Origin: Agaribacterium haliotis | Lineage (GTDB): Bacteria > Pseudomonadota > Gammaproteobacteria > Pseudomonadales > Cellvibrionaceae | Length of the DNA: 64,000 bases | Reading direction: 5' to 3' | Assembly: GCF_002312815.1 (NCBI RefSeq) | Contig: NZ_NKQJ01000005.1 | Span: forward strand, 167,549 to 231,548 | Shown here: piece by piece, positions 31,362-40,800 of the stretch | Layout: each line of letters begins with the position of its first letter | How positions within the stretch are numbered: position 1 is the stretch's first letter | Program-made: the position numbers and the translations under genes | The notes under the pieces: model-generated | Databases searched by the model: none | What the model saw: the letters and a program-made list of their open reading frames with translations, nothing else | Told to the model about the DNA's origin: nothing

Positions 31362-32723
31362 ATGTCCACACAACTGAGCCGCCGCCGTTTTTTTAAACAA
31401 AGCCTTTATAGTGCCGGTACCACCGCCGCACTCGGTGCCACGGGGCTAGGCGCTATGAGCTTTAGCCGCCTGGCCATGGCCAACAGCACGGCCAAGCTCA
31501 AGGTGATATTTGCGGTGATACCCGACGGTTTTGGTGTCGATGCGTATGCGGGCTTTAATGACGGTTTGTGGTTCCCTAAAACAAACGCGCAAGAGAGCAC
31601 AAACTTTGAGCTCAACGAGATGAGCCGCCATCTCGGCAGCTACGCCCAACAGGCGCTATTCTTGCGCGGTTTAATTGTTGGTAGCGGCACCGGCGGCCAC
31701 AACGCCTGGCAAACCATATTAAGAGACAGCAATTCCAGCCACACGAGCATCGATCTTGTGTTGGCCGATGCTTTACCCGGCAGCCAGCCCGCTCTTAAAC
31801 GTATTTACAGTGGGCCGCACGCGATGGTGGGTGCGGCGTGGAATATCAGTTATCAAAACAAAGTGATGCTGCTGCCCGAAGACAACCCGTATCAGCTTTT
31901 TGATCAAGTCTATGGCAACTACCAGGCTCCGGGGCAAGCTCAGGCCGTTTTGGCGGATAACAGCCATATCTTCGACCCGGTACAAGAAGATATTAAAAGC
32001 CTGCAATCGGCCCTGGGCGCCAGCGAAAAAAACAAACTTGAATTACACCTTGGCGCGGTTGAGCAAGTGGTCAGCGACATACGCAATACCCTCGCCCCCG
32101 TCGGCGCCTGTGACCTTGCCGGCGCTACACCGGCATCAGAGCTTGCAATCCACTCCGCCGATCACCGGGATGCGGTAACCGAAGCGCACGCAAATATTGT
32201 CGCCTCTGCGTTAAGCTGCGGCATGAGCCGTGTGGCCACCTTGCAAATTGGCCGCTCGGCCGACCCGGTTGTTATCAAGTCGGTGTCGTCGACACGCAAC
32301 CCTCACGATTGCGCACACCGCTATGGCAATGTAAACGAGTGGAAAGACAGCCGCGCCTGGTACATACACAAAGTTCGCTACCTGCTCGACAGGCTCGCCG
32401 CCTATCCCGACCCAGATGTCGAAGGCGCTTCGCTGCTCGATCACAGTTTAGTGGTACTGACCAGCGAGATGGCCGACGGCGCGCCTGAGCATATGCAAGA
32501 TGTGCCGGTAAGTTTAATCGGTGGCGCCAGCGGTTTATTGAACAACGGTCTCGGCAGTGGGCGTTTTCTCAACCTGAGCAGCCAGGGCAACCGCCAGCAC
32601 TGGAAGCTCGGCCAGTGCACCGACATGCAGCGCCTCTGGGCAACAATCGCGCGTGCCGCTGGCACATCTGTACCCTGGAGCGGTGACAACACGCCGCTTA
32701 GCGGTATTTTTACCAACGTCTAA
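31362..32723 (+). CDS. DUF1552 protein with Tat signal
   Basis: The 453-aa product starts with a twin-arginine signal, SRRRFFKQSLYSAG, then a hydrophobic run and LAMA cleavage site (about residue 40). The rest matches DUF1552: FAVIPDGFG, LRGLIVGSGTGGHN, SIDLVLADALPGSQPALKRIY, LTSEMADGAPEHMQDVP and a C-terminal RLWATIARAAG. Members of the family share a fold with sulfatase/DUF1501-type alkaline-phosphatase-like proteins and are nearly always encoded beside DUF1592 cytochrome proteins. Tat export means it folds, maybe with a cofactor, before crossing the inner membrane. It probably works with the upstream lipoprotein in the periplasm or at the surface. Confidence 0.8.
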   Translation: MSTQLSRRRFFKQSLYSAGTTAALGATGLGAMSFSRLAMANSTAKLKVIFAVIPDGFGVDAYAGFNDGLWFPKTNAQESTNFELNEMSRHLGSYAQQALFLRGLIVGSGTGGHNAWQTILRDSNSSHTSIDLVLADALPGSQPALKRIYSGPHAMVGAAWNISYQNKVMLLPEDNPYQLFDQVYGNYQAPGQAQAVLADNSHIFDPVQEDIKSLQSALGASEKNKLELHLGAVEQVVSDIRNTLAPVGACDLAGATPASELAIHSADHRDAVTEAHANIVASALSCGMSRVATLQIGRSADPVVIKSVSSTRNPHDCAHRYGNVNEWKDSRAWYIHKVRYLLDRLAAYPDPDVEGASLLDHSLVVLTSEMADGAPEHMQDVPVSLIGGASGLLNNGLGSGRFLNLSSQGNRQHWKLGQCTDMQRLWATIARAAGTSVPWSGDNTPLSGIFTNV

Positions 32724-32948
32724 AGCAAGCTCGTTTTAGCCAGGGCGTTTGAGTCGTATCAATCTGCCTGGCTTTTGTTGAGTTGGGTGAATTATTGTTG
32801 TGGAATTTTCATACAAGGCCGGTAAACTAAGCTTGATTTTTTGTTTGTATGCGCGTGTTGCTCTGCAGCGGTAGGCCAATTAGGCTGTACACACTGCCGG
32901 CAGTGCTTGCGATACATATTTTGAGCTAAAAAGGAAAAGGAATTGTCC

Positions 32949-33248
32949 ATGTCGCCGTCACAACTGCGCAACGAACTGACCGCTCAAGCCATTGTGAAGC
33001 GTTTTAATCACCAGCGTTTACCCAGGCTTAATGAGCTTAGAGATAGAGTTGAACGCGGTGAACGCTTAGGTGAGTTTGATATTCGTTTTCTCTCTGAAGT
33101 ACTGCATGACGCAAGTCAGTTCCACGCAAGCGCAAATGCCGCCCCGGCCTATAAAGACCTGATCGTTAAAGCCATTGAGCTCTACCATCACATCACTGAA
33201 AAAGCACTCGAAAACGAGAGTCGGCGAAGCAGTACAAAGTCGAACTAG
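32949..33248 (+). CDS. Small helical hypothetical protein (99 aa)
   Basis: ATG at 32949 has an AAGGAAAAGG site about 8 bases upstream; a TTG at 32943 would add two residues. The product is wholly helical and charged (begins MSPSQLRNELTAQAIVKRF, ends ESRRSSTKSN) without signal or membrane segment. The segment ERGERLGEFDIRFLSEVLHDASQ is characteristic of small conserved proteins in related marine gammaproteobacteria, but no named family is recalled. It stands alone, convergent with the patatin gene. Confidence 0.6.
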   Translation: MSPSQLRNELTAQAIVKRFNHQRLPRLNELRDRVERGERLGEFDIRFLSEVLHDASQFHASANAAPAYKDLIVKAIELYHHITEKALENESRRSSTKSN

Positions 33249-33303
33249 AGGCTAATTTAAACGCGCAACGATCCAACACCCAGCTATCCACCACGAATAG
33301 GCG

Positions 33304-34449
33304 CTAGCCTTTGTTAAAAAAGGCTTCGATTTTATCTCTGTCCCACATGGCATCGTTGTAGCCAAGCTCAATTAATTCGTTGCAGTATTCCCGGGTGAAC
33401 AATAAATACGAGGCCGCAGCAGCGCCACCACCTTTTGCCGAGGCGCCGCTTGAGCGAAGAAAAAAACGAAGTGTTTTGGGCAGCCCTTTTATTTTCCGTG
33501 CCGCAATGCGATCGAGGCGCTTGGTCGGTGAAATAATTAAGGTGTCGACTTCACGCAGATAACCGGTTTGCCCCTCGGCCTTTTCGGGCACAAGGCGCAG
33601 CAAATCGTTGACTCTCTCCAAATGTTCGATGTCCCCTTCTAGCGAGTCAATAAACGCCGCGTTCATCATCTGCCCAAGTATCTGTGCAAGCGACGGGCTG
33701 TTCTCCGGCTCGACAAACTTGCCGCTTCGCCCCCATGGCCCTACAGCTCGGTTGCCTGAAACACCAATAATAAATACGCGATTGGCACCTAAATGCAAAG
33801 CCGAGCTAATAGGCGCCATTTGACGCATAGCGCCGTCGCCAAAATATTCCATGCTCAGCTTTAGGGTTGGAAAAATAACCGGAATCGCCGACGACGCGAG
33901 CAAGTGCTCAACGCTGATTGTTGCAGGCGTGCCGACACGCCGATAGCGGCGCCAACCTTTAAGGCCCGCTTGCCCCTGAAAAAAACTTACCGATTCACCC
34001 GAGCTGTAACCGAGCGCCGTGACACTTAGGGCTTTGAGCTTGCCTTTATCAATTTTGCGCTGGATATGGCGAAAGTCGATCATATGGCTCAAGGTCTCGC
34101 GCAGCGGGCTGTTATCGAGCAAGGCCAGCGGTTTTTTTCCGCGACTTCCGCCGTGCAGTAAACTAAAACCTACGTTTGCAGCGCCACTTAGCAGCGACGT
34201 TAAATTACTGCGAAATACACTATCTGGCTCGAGCTCGCGCCAAATTGCCGCAAGGTCGTGTGCTGAGCGATTAAAACTGCCGGGGTGTGCAGCGAGGGAG
34301 GCGGCATTGATGGCGCCGGCGGAGGTGCCGGAAATGATTTCAAAGGGATTTTTTAGATGCGGCAGGATGTCGCTAACGCCGAGCAACACACCAACTTGGT
34401 AAGCCGCTCGCGCGCCGCCGCCAGAGAGTATAAGTGCGTTGCCGGGCAT
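33304..34449 (-). CDS. Patatin-like phospholipase
   Basis: The 381-aa protein has the patatin oxyanion block LSGGGARAAYQVG (10-20), the nucleophile elbow GTSAG (S43) and the DGA motif in YFGDGAMRQ that gives the catalytic aspartate. The residues between have the usual length for bacterial single-domain patatins. No signal peptide is seen, so it is probably cytoplasmic or membrane-associated and cleaves acyl chains from phospholipids. The C-terminal 100 residues (DTLIISPTKRLDRIAA...) are common to a subgroup of proteobacterial patatins. It is transcribed leftwards, separately from the NfeD/QmcA pair 32 bp upstream or possibly together with it. Confidence 0.85.
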   Translation of the reverse strand: MPGNALILSGGGARAAYQVGVLLGVSDILPHLKNPFEIISGTSAGAINAASLAAHPGSFNRSAHDLAAIWRELEPDSVFRSNLTSLLSGAANVGFSLLHGGSRGKKPLALLDNSPLRETLSHMIDFRHIQRKIDKGKLKALSVTALGYSSGESVSFFQGQAGLKGWRRYRRVGTPATISVEHLLASSAIPVIFPTLKLSMEYFGDGAMRQMAPISSALHLGANRVFIIGVSGNRAVGPWGRSGKFVEPENSPSLAQILGQMMNAAFIDSLEGDIEHLERVNDLLRLVPEKAEGQTGYLREVDTLIISPTKRLDRIAARKIKGLPKTLRFFLRSSGASAKGGGAAAASYLLFTREYCNELIELGYNDAMWDRDKIEAFFNKG

Positions 34450-34481
34450 GGGCCTCCTGATACGCGACGTGTCATAAGCTG

Positions 34482-34940
34482 CTATAGCGACTCATCACAG
34501 GCTTCAACAATCAGCGTTGAGCCCTCGTAGGCAAGCACTTTAACTTTGGTGCCCGCCGCTAAGTCCTGCTCACACTTTACCGTCCAAAAGGCATCTTGAA
34601 TTTGAACTTTGCCAACACCGTGTTCCGTCGCTTTGGTTAAGGCTGTTTGTTTGCCTATCAATCTTGCCATGCGGTTGTTGAGCTTTGGGTCTTCAGATTC
34701 AAGCGCATTGGGTTTCATGTGCTTAATATAAATATAGGAAAAAAGCACACTTAATGTGGCAAATAGCGGCACTTCCACGGTCCAGTGCAGCGAGCTAAAC
34801 CACGACAAAACAGCCATGCACAGCGCGGCGACACCGGTGCCAAGTAAAAAGCCGCCAAGGCCGAGCATTTCGACCACCAAGAGCACCAAGCCAAGGCTCA
34901 GCCACAGCCAGCTAGGTATGCTCTGGAGCTGCTCAAACAT
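34482..34940 (-). CDS. NfeD-family membrane protein
   Basis: ATG 34940 (MFEQLQSIPSWLW) is chosen because it overlaps the upstream QmcA stop by eight bases; the longer frame would add a basic run without a ribosome-binding site. The 152-aa protein has two to three membrane helices (about 12-65) and a C-terminal OB-fold (about 85-150; GKQTALTKATEHGVGKVQIQDAFW, KVKVLAYEGSTLIVE). This is the short NfeD type (YbbJ in E. coli), always paired with a stomatin/SPFH protein and thought to organise membrane microdomains and help quality control. Confidence 0.85.
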   Translation of the reverse strand: MFEQLQSIPSWLWLSLGLVLLVVEMLGLGGFLLGTGVAALCMAVLSWFSSLHWTVEVPLFATLSVLFSYIYIKHMKPNALESEDPKLNNRMARLIGKQTALTKATEHGVGKVQIQDAFWTVKCEQDLAAGTKVKVLAYEGSTLIVEACDESL

Positions 34941-35838
34941 TGGCCTTGCCTTCAAACAGTTCTTTGATGCCGGCGACCGAGCCAATAAGCTGTGAAGCTT
35001 CAAGCGGCATCATAACCACTTTGGCATTGTCGGCCGAGGCCACCTGCTGCAGCGCTTCGGTGTACTTGGTGGCAACAAAATAATTAATGGCCTGCTGGTT
35101 GCCTTTGGCAATCGCCTCACTGACCATGGTTGTGGCTTTTGCTTCGGCCTCGGCTTGGCGCTCGCGGGCTTCAGCTTCGAGAAAAGCGGCCTGGCGCTCA
35201 CCTTCGGCGTTGAGTACCTGGGCCTGCTTTTCACCTTCGGCAACTTTAATTGCCGCCTCGCGTTCACCTTCGGCTTTGAGAATTTGCGCGCGCTTCTCGC
35301 GCTCGGCTTTCATTTGATTGGCCATTGCGTCAACCAAATCGCGCGGCGGGGTAATGTCTTTGATCTCAATGCGGGTGATTTTTACACCCCAGGGGTCGGT
35401 TGCTTCGTCGACTTTTTCGAGAATCGCATTGTTAATGACGTCGCGATTGCTGAGCATCATATCGAGCTCCATCGAACCGAGCACCGCGCGAATATTGGTC
35501 ATTACCAGATTTTGCATGGCGCGGTTAAGGTCGTTGACTTCATAGCTGGCTTTAATGGTGTCGATGACTTGAAAAAAACAGACCGCGTCAGTTTGCACCA
35601 TGGCGTTATCGGCGCTGATAACCTCTTGTGGTGGCACGTCGAGCACCTGCTCCATAACGATCATTTTTCGACCGACACGATCGACAAACGGCACAATAAA
35701 GTTGACACCGGGCTTTAAGATTTTGGTAAAACGCCCCCAGCGCTCAACCGTCCACTCTGAACCCTGGGGTACGCTCTTCCACGCCGCGCCAATCAAGACG
35801 ACGGCAAAAACTAAAATAATAAGGTATTGAACTTCCAT
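34933..35838 (-). CDS. qmcA: SPFH/stomatin-like membrane protein (QmcA type)
   Basis: The 301-aa protein has one N-terminal membrane helix (about 3-21), then the SPFH domain (KSVPQGSEWTVERWGRFTKILKPGVNFIVPFVDRVG, PPQEVISADNAMVQTDAVCFFQV) to about residue 190. A long Ala/Glu-rich coiled coil with repeated GER/GEK segments (EGEREAAIKVAEGEKQAQ) follows. Paraslipins of this type form large cage-like rings on the membrane. It is followed by the NfeD gene with an 8-base overlap, the standard pair. Confidence 0.9.
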   Translation of the reverse strand: MEVQYLIILVFAVVLIGAAWKSVPQGSEWTVERWGRFTKILKPGVNFIVPFVDRVGRKMIVMEQVLDVPPQEVISADNAMVQTDAVCFFQVIDTIKASYEVNDLNRAMQNLVMTNIRAVLGSMELDMMLSNRDVINNAILEKVDEATDPWGVKITRIEIKDITPPRDLVDAMANQMKAEREKRAQILKAEGEREAAIKVAEGEKQAQVLNAEGERQAAFLEAEARERQAEAEAKATTMVSEAIAKGNQQAINYFVATKYTEALQQVASADNAKVVMMPLEASQLIGSVAGIKELFEGKANV

Positions 35839-35855
35839 GAGGGCTCCTTGTTTGG

Positions 35856-37466
35856 CTACTGGGCAGAGTCGCGCAGTTCTCGGCGCAGTATTTTACCGAC
35901 ATTTGTTTTCGGAAGCTCTTGTCGAAACTCGATAATCTTAGGCACTTTGTACGGCGTCAAATTTGCCTTGGCGAATTTTTTCACTTCTTTTTCACTGAGC
36001 TCGTCGTTTTCGCGCACAATAAAAACTTTGACAATTTCACCACTGCACTCATCGGCTACACCAATCGCGGCCGCCTCTTTGATATCCGGGTGCGAACACA
36101 GAACGTCTTCAATTTCATTGGGGTAGACATTAAAACCGGAGACGAGAATCATGTCTTTTTTGCGATCGACAATTTTAAAGTATCCGTCATCGAGTTTTTT
36201 GGCCATATCGCCAGTTTTAAAATAGCCCGATGCGCTGAACACCTTGGCGGTTTCATCGTCTTTTTGCCAGTAGCCGGGCATAATCTGCGGGCCTTTTGCA
36301 CACAGCTCGCCAACCTCACCGTCGGTAACAGGCTCTTCGTTATCATCGAGAATAACAATGTCGGTCTCCGGCAGCGCTGTGCCGATACTGCCTAAGCGAA
36401 TATCATCGTGCGGATTACCGGTGAGCACCGGCGAGGTCTCGGTAAGCCCGTAACCTTCAATAATTTTGCAGCCGGTCAATTGCTCCCATGCGACGGCGGC
36501 GTCTTCGGTTAATGCCATGCCACCGGCCGAGGTAATTTTAAGTTGACTAAAATCGAGCTGGCAAAAGCCCTTGTGGCGAACCAGGGCGCGAAACAAGGTG
36601 TTGATACCGATAAATACGGTAAATTTATGTTTTGCAAGCGCCTTGGCAAAGGCATTTAAATCGCGCGGATTAGGGATTAACAAGGTCGCACAGCCGCGGC
36701 TGAACCCCGCTAAGGCATGCAGGTTTAGCGCATAGATGTGGTACAGAGGCAGGCAGCCGACAAACACATCTTCGCCCTCACCAAAGGCAACCGGCATATG
36801 CTCGACCATTTGCCAGACATTTGCGCACAGATTGCCGTGGGTCAACATTGCACCTTTACTGAGCCCCGTGGTGCCGCCTGTGTACTGCAGTACCAATAAA
36901 TCCTCGGCGCTTGTGCTCGGCAAACTAAAGTCGGCGCGATTGTGTTTAAGTGCCGCAAGAAAAGAGCGCCCGTGCTTAAAGTTGTAATCCGGCACGAGTT
37001 TTTTGACATGCTTGACCACAAAGTTAATCAGCGGCCGCTTTAAACCCGGATGTAAATCACCAAGTTCGGTGACGATAACGTGTTCAACCGGTGTCTGATC
37101 AACAACAGCGTTGGCGGCTGCTGCGACATTCGCCAGGACAACAAGGGCCTTGGCGCCCGAATCCTGTAGCTGATGTTTAAGCTCGCGCCCGGTATAAAGC
37201 GGGTTGACGTTGACAATGACCAAGCCCGCACGTATTGCGCCGTACATCGCCACCGGGAATTGCAGAATATTTGGCAGCTGAATGGCGAGCCTGTCGCCGG
37301 CATTGAGTTTAAGTTCGTTGCGCAAATAACTCGCAAAGCGCAGGCTGAGCTGATCCAACTCGGCATAGCTCATTTCACGACCCATGCAGCTGTAAGCAGG
37401 CAGCTCGGCATAGGATTCAAACGCGGACTCGATGAGCTCGATTACGGTGTTAAAACGTTGAGTCAC
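35856..37466 (-). CDS. Long-chain fatty acid-CoA ligase
   Basis: The 536-aa AMP-forming enzyme carries the P-loop YTGGTTGLSKGAMLTH near residue 200, the GYGLTETSPV adenylation motif near 345, the hinge/aspartate block GYFKTGDMAK, and the catalytic lysine region PKTNVGKILRRELRD at the C-terminus. It activates fatty acids to acyl-CoA for beta-oxidation or lipid synthesis and resembles FadD. It lies 17 bp downstream of the qmcA start region in reverse order (transcribed before qmcA in terms of position but as its own leftward gene), and next to an acyl-CoA dehydrogenase gene 52 bp upstream. The two probably serve fatty acid breakdown together. Confidence 0.9.
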   Translation of the reverse strand: MTQRFNTVIELIESAFESYAELPAYSCMGREMSYAELDQLSLRFASYLRNELKLNAGDRLAIQLPNILQFPVAMYGAIRAGLVIVNVNPLYTGRELKHQLQDSGAKALVVLANVAAAANAVVDQTPVEHVIVTELGDLHPGLKRPLINFVVKHVKKLVPDYNFKHGRSFLAALKHNRADFSLPSTSAEDLLVLQYTGGTTGLSKGAMLTHGNLCANVWQMVEHMPVAFGEGEDVFVGCLPLYHIYALNLHALAGFSRGCATLLIPNPRDLNAFAKALAKHKFTVFIGINTLFRALVRHKGFCQLDFSQLKITSAGGMALTEDAAVAWEQLTGCKIIEGYGLTETSPVLTGNPHDDIRLGSIGTALPETDIVILDDNEEPVTDGEVGELCAKGPQIMPGYWQKDDETAKVFSASGYFKTGDMAKKLDDGYFKIVDRKKDMILVSGFNVYPNEIEDVLCSHPDIKEAAAIGVADECSGEIVKVFIVRENDELSEKEVKKFAKANLTPYKVPKIIEFRQELPKTNVGKILRRELRDSAQ

Positions 37467-37518
37467 GCAAAATACCCTCTGTTGTTGTTTTTAGGTGCTG
37501 GCGCGGCGGGCGCAGAGT

Positions 37519-39303
37519 TTAAAACTCATCGAGCTCGAAACTCAATAGTTTATCGGCGCCGGACTTCATTGTTTCAACCAAGCTGCGTGTGCGCGGCAGT
37601 ATACGTGCATAATAAAAGCGCGCTGTTTTCAGTTTGGAAGCATAGATGCTTTCGCTGTCGGTATCGGCATCAATGGCAACCTTGGCCGCCCTTGCCCAAA
37701 AATACGCCAAGCTGACGTAGCCGCTGTACATCAAAAAATCGACGCAGGCTGCGCTGACTTCGTCGGCATTTTCCATCGCGCTCAGCCCCAAATGCATGGC
37801 CAACTCGCCCCACTCTTTATTGAGCCGGGCCAGTTCGGGCATAAATTCCTGCAGCGCTTCGTTATTTTCATTTGCTTGGCAAAACAGGTGTATCTCTTTG
37901 GTAAAGCGCTTGAGTAAGGCGCCTTGGGTCAGCAGCACTTTGCGCCCGAGCAGATCCAGAGCCTGAACCCCGGTTGTGCCTTCGTAGAGTGTGCTGATGC
38001 GCGCGTCGCGAACGTTTTGCTCCATGCCCCACTCGCGAATATAACCGTGACCACCAAAACACTGCAGAGCGAGGTTGGCAGCTTCACAACCGACTTCGGT
38101 CACAAAGGCCTTGGCAATGGGTGTCAGCAGTGCAAGCAAGTCAGAGGCTTTTTGTTTTTCTTCTTCGTTTTCACTGTGGTGCTCGATATCAACCTGCATG
38201 CTGACGTAGTGAATCAGCATGCGGCTGCCTTCAAGCAGCGCTTTTTGACTGAGCAGCATGCGCCTGACATCGGCGTGAACAATAATGGCATCGGCGGGCG
38301 CGTCCGGGTCTTTTGCACCGCTTAAGGCGCGCCCCTGGCGCCGGTCTTTGCAGTAGGCCAGCGATTTCTGATAACCCAGCTCCGCCGCCGCCAAACCCTG
38401 AAGTGCGGTACCGATGCGGGCGGTGTTCATAAACGTGAACATACAGTTAAGGCCTTTGTTCGGCGGCCCAATCAGCCAGCCCTGCGCACCGTCGAAATTC
38501 AATACTGCTGTCGCATTGGCGTGTATGCCCATTTTATGCTCAATGGCGCCGCAGCTGAGTGTGTTGCGCTCGCCCGCCTCGCCGTCACTGCCCGGAATAA
38601 ATTTGGGCACCACAAACAGCGATATGCCCTTGGTACCAGCCGGCGCATCTGGCAGGCGCGCCAAAACGATGTGCACGATGTTTTCGCTCAAATCGTGCTC
38701 GCCTGCGGAAATAAATATCTTGCTGCCGCTAATGCTGTAGCTGCCGTCGGCGCGGGCCTCGGCTTTGGTTTTTAACAGACCCAAATCGGTGCCGCAGTGC
38801 GCCTCGGTCAGGCACATTGTGCCGGTCCAGCGCCCCTCGATCAGTTTGCTTAAATACGCCTCGCGCTGGTCTTCACTGCCGTGCAAGCTGAGTGTTTTCA
38901 TGGCCCCGTGGCTGAGGCCCGGGTACATGCCCCAGGACCAGTTGGCGGTGCCAACCATTTCACTGAGTAAGGTGCCGAGCGACTCGGGCAGACCCTGGCC
39001 ACCGTATTTAGTGTCGTGAGACATCGATGGCCAGCCGGCATCGACATATTGTTGATAGGCTTCTTTAAACCCTTTGGGTGTTGTTACCTCGCCGTCTTGC
39101 CAGTGGCAGCCTTCTTCATCGCCGCTGCGATTGAGCGGGGCTATCACCTGCTCGCAGAATTTCGCCCCCTCTTCAAAAATAGCGCGCACAATATCCGGGC
39201 TGGCTTCATCGCCAAGGCCCAAACGCTGATAGTGCTGCTCAAAATCAAAGAGCTCAAAAAAAATAAAATCGTAGTCGCGCAGAGGCGCTTGGTAATCGTT
39301 CAT
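37519..39303 (-). CDS. Acyl-CoA dehydrogenase (long form, about 600 aa)
   Basis: The 594-aa protein is of the enlarged bacterial acyl-CoA dehydrogenase type with an extra N-terminal segment and a C-terminal extension. Visible are the FAD-binding CLTEAHCGTDLG and FISAGEHDL blocks, the CFGGHGYIREW motif, and the catalytic-base region LYEGTTGVQALDLLGRK near residue 440. It catalyses the first step of beta-oxidation and hands electrons to ETF. The gene lies 52 bp before the acyl-CoA ligase gene on the same strand, so co-transcription is likely. An AraC-type regulator gene lies 230 bp upstream. Confidence 0.9.
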   Translation of the reverse strand: MNDYQAPLRDYDFIFFELFDFEQHYQRLGLGDEASPDIVRAIFEEGAKFCEQVIAPLNRSGDEEGCHWQDGEVTTPKGFKEAYQQYVDAGWPSMSHDTKYGGQGLPESLGTLLSEMVGTANWSWGMYPGLSHGAMKTLSLHGSEDQREAYLSKLIEGRWTGTMCLTEAHCGTDLGLLKTKAEARADGSYSISGSKIFISAGEHDLSENIVHIVLARLPDAPAGTKGISLFVVPKFIPGSDGEAGERNTLSCGAIEHKMGIHANATAVLNFDGAQGWLIGPPNKGLNCMFTFMNTARIGTALQGLAAAELGYQKSLAYCKDRRQGRALSGAKDPDAPADAIIVHADVRRMLLSQKALLEGSRMLIHYVSMQVDIEHHSENEEEKQKASDLLALLTPIAKAFVTEVGCEAANLALQCFGGHGYIREWGMEQNVRDARISTLYEGTTGVQALDLLGRKVLLTQGALLKRFTKEIHLFCQANENNEALQEFMPELARLNKEWGELAMHLGLSAMENADEVSAACVDFLMYSGYVSLAYFWARAAKVAIDADTDSESIYASKLKTARFYYARILPRTRSLVETMKSGADKLLSFELDEF

Positions 39304-39533
39304 TATTATTCACTCCAGAAGCGCTCGCGCACTTCGTGCTCCATGTCGTATTTAGTGTAGAACAAAGCCAGGTCTCGCCGCTGCGAAGCCTAAACGCCCT
39401 GCCCGGGCTTATTATTTTATTTTAAGCGCTCGCCTCTGGGCCTGCGTTTAGCATTCAGGCAAAAGCTAGCTGTATTTAAAGAGTATCAGCCAGTCTTAGC
39501 AAGCATGCAAAGTGCAAAACAGCAAGCGCCGAT

Positions 39534-40583
39534 CTATTCGTGCAAACGAAACGCAACCCGGTACTCCCCCGGCGTCAGCCCCGTCCATTTTTTAAAACTG
39601 CGAAAAAACGCGCTCGGCTCATCAAAACCCAGGCGCTGGGCGATATCACTGTTGCTGAGCTCGGCATAACTTAAAAAGTGTTTGGCGGCCTCTAAGCGGC
39701 ACTCGTCTTTAATTTTTTGATACGAACTGGCCTCACTCACAAGCTGGCGGCGCATGGTGGAAACGCTGATGCCGAGGCAACGCGCCACGTGCTCGGCGCT
39801 TGGAATAAGATGGTTGATATCGCGGTTGATAATACTGCGCACCTTGGCTTCCATACACAGGTGGGCGGGGTCTTCGGTGACTAAGTGATACGGCGCGCTG
39901 CGCAAAAACGCGTGCAAACTCTCTTGGTTTTGCACAATCGGACTTTGTAAAAAGCTGCTGTGATAACACAGGGCGTTGCTTTCCTGATTAAAACGCAGCG
40001 TGTCGATGGCACCGGCGCCAAAGGCGAGCGGTTGTTTGAGCGTATCTTCATCAAAGCTGAGTTTTATATCCAGCGCTGGGATTTCTTTATCGATCAACCA
40101 CTCTGAGAAGCGGTGCCAGGTCAACAGCGATGTCAGCACCTCATCGGCGTCGCTCTTTTGCAGCTTAGCATCAAAGTCTTCCTGGCTGACGGCGCGACTG
40201 GGCACTAAATGAAGTGTTGTGCGCTCTCCCATCGGGCGAAGCTGATAGGTTGTATTCATGCCGCGGCATATCGCAGCAAAATCGTTGGCGCGGCGAATCG
40301 CCTGCTCAAGGCAACTGCATTGAAGCAGGGTCAGCGCCATCATGCGAAACGAGCCGAGCGGAACTTTGCCACCGACATTAAACAGGCCAAACCATTCGTT
40401 CTGGGTGTCGAGAATAATTAAACGATACAGATCGCCGTAGGTTTTTGCGCGAAGCTCTTGCTGCAAGAGCTTCGCGCGACTGAAGCCGAGCTGCTGTAAT
40501 ACCAAGTCGATACGACAGCCCTGTTGCTCTGCCCTATTTAATAGTTGTTCGACATAGGCGACAGGCACCGAGCTTTCGGCCAT
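39534..40583 (-). CDS. AraC-family regulator with OruR-like N-terminal domain
   Basis: The 349-aa protein has an N-terminal ligand-sensing domain (Arabinose_bd/PF12625 type, about 1-200) and a C-terminal AraC double helix-turn-helix (about 245-345: SAEHVARCLGISVSTMRRQL, SNSDIAQRLGFDEPSAFFRSFKKWTGLTPGEYR). Regulators of this type usually control lipid or amino-acid catabolism genes. It lies upstream of the acyl-CoA dehydrogenase and ligase genes on the same strand and may activate them from the 230-bp gap 39304-39533. Its ATG overlaps the stop of the 71-aa membrane protein gene by one base. Confidence 0.85.
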   Translation of the reverse strand: MAESSVPVAYVEQLLNRAEQQGCRIDLVLQQLGFSRAKLLQQELRAKTYGDLYRLIILDTQNEWFGLFNVGGKVPLGSFRMMALTLLQCSCLEQAIRRANDFAAICRGMNTTYQLRPMGERTTLHLVPSRAVSQEDFDAKLQKSDADEVLTSLLTWHRFSEWLIDKEIPALDIKLSFDEDTLKQPLAFGAGAIDTLRFNQESNALCYHSSFLQSPIVQNQESLHAFLRSAPYHLVTEDPAHLCMEAKVRSIINRDINHLIPSAEHVARCLGISVSTMRRQLVSEASSYQKIKDECRLEAAKHFLSYAELSNSDIAQRLGFDEPSAFFRSFKKWTGLTPGEYRVAFRLHE

Positions 40584-40798
40584 CAGTCTTTCTCTTTATG
40601 TAATTTCCTGAGCACCAAGCCTAGCAATGCTGCCGCAGCAATAACAGCAGCAATCAAGACAAAGGTTAAAAAAAGGTAGGAAAAAAACTGCGCCTTACTG
40701 AGGCCAAAGCGCGTTAGCATCATCCACAAACCCACGCCACAAGCGATAAGCGCACCGTACATGCTGTGGCGTTTATTGAACTTAAAGTGAACTTTCAT
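40583..40798 (-). CDS. Small two-helix membrane protein (71 aa)
   Basis: ATG 40798 (MKVHFKFNKRHSMYGALIAC) is preferred over a longer frame because it follows the upstream stop by two bases. The protein has two membrane helices (about 14-30 and 36-60) and ends in basic RKLHKEKD. It is coupled to the regulator gene by a one-base overlap (TGATG). No family is recognised. The tight packing of this gene with its neighbours suggests an operon 41217-39534, but the common function is unclear. Confidence 0.55.
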   Translation of the reverse strand: MKVHFKFNKRHSMYGALIACGVGLWMMLTRFGLSKAQFFSYLFLTFVLIAAVIAAAALLGLVLRKLHKEKD

Positions 40799-40800
40799 AG

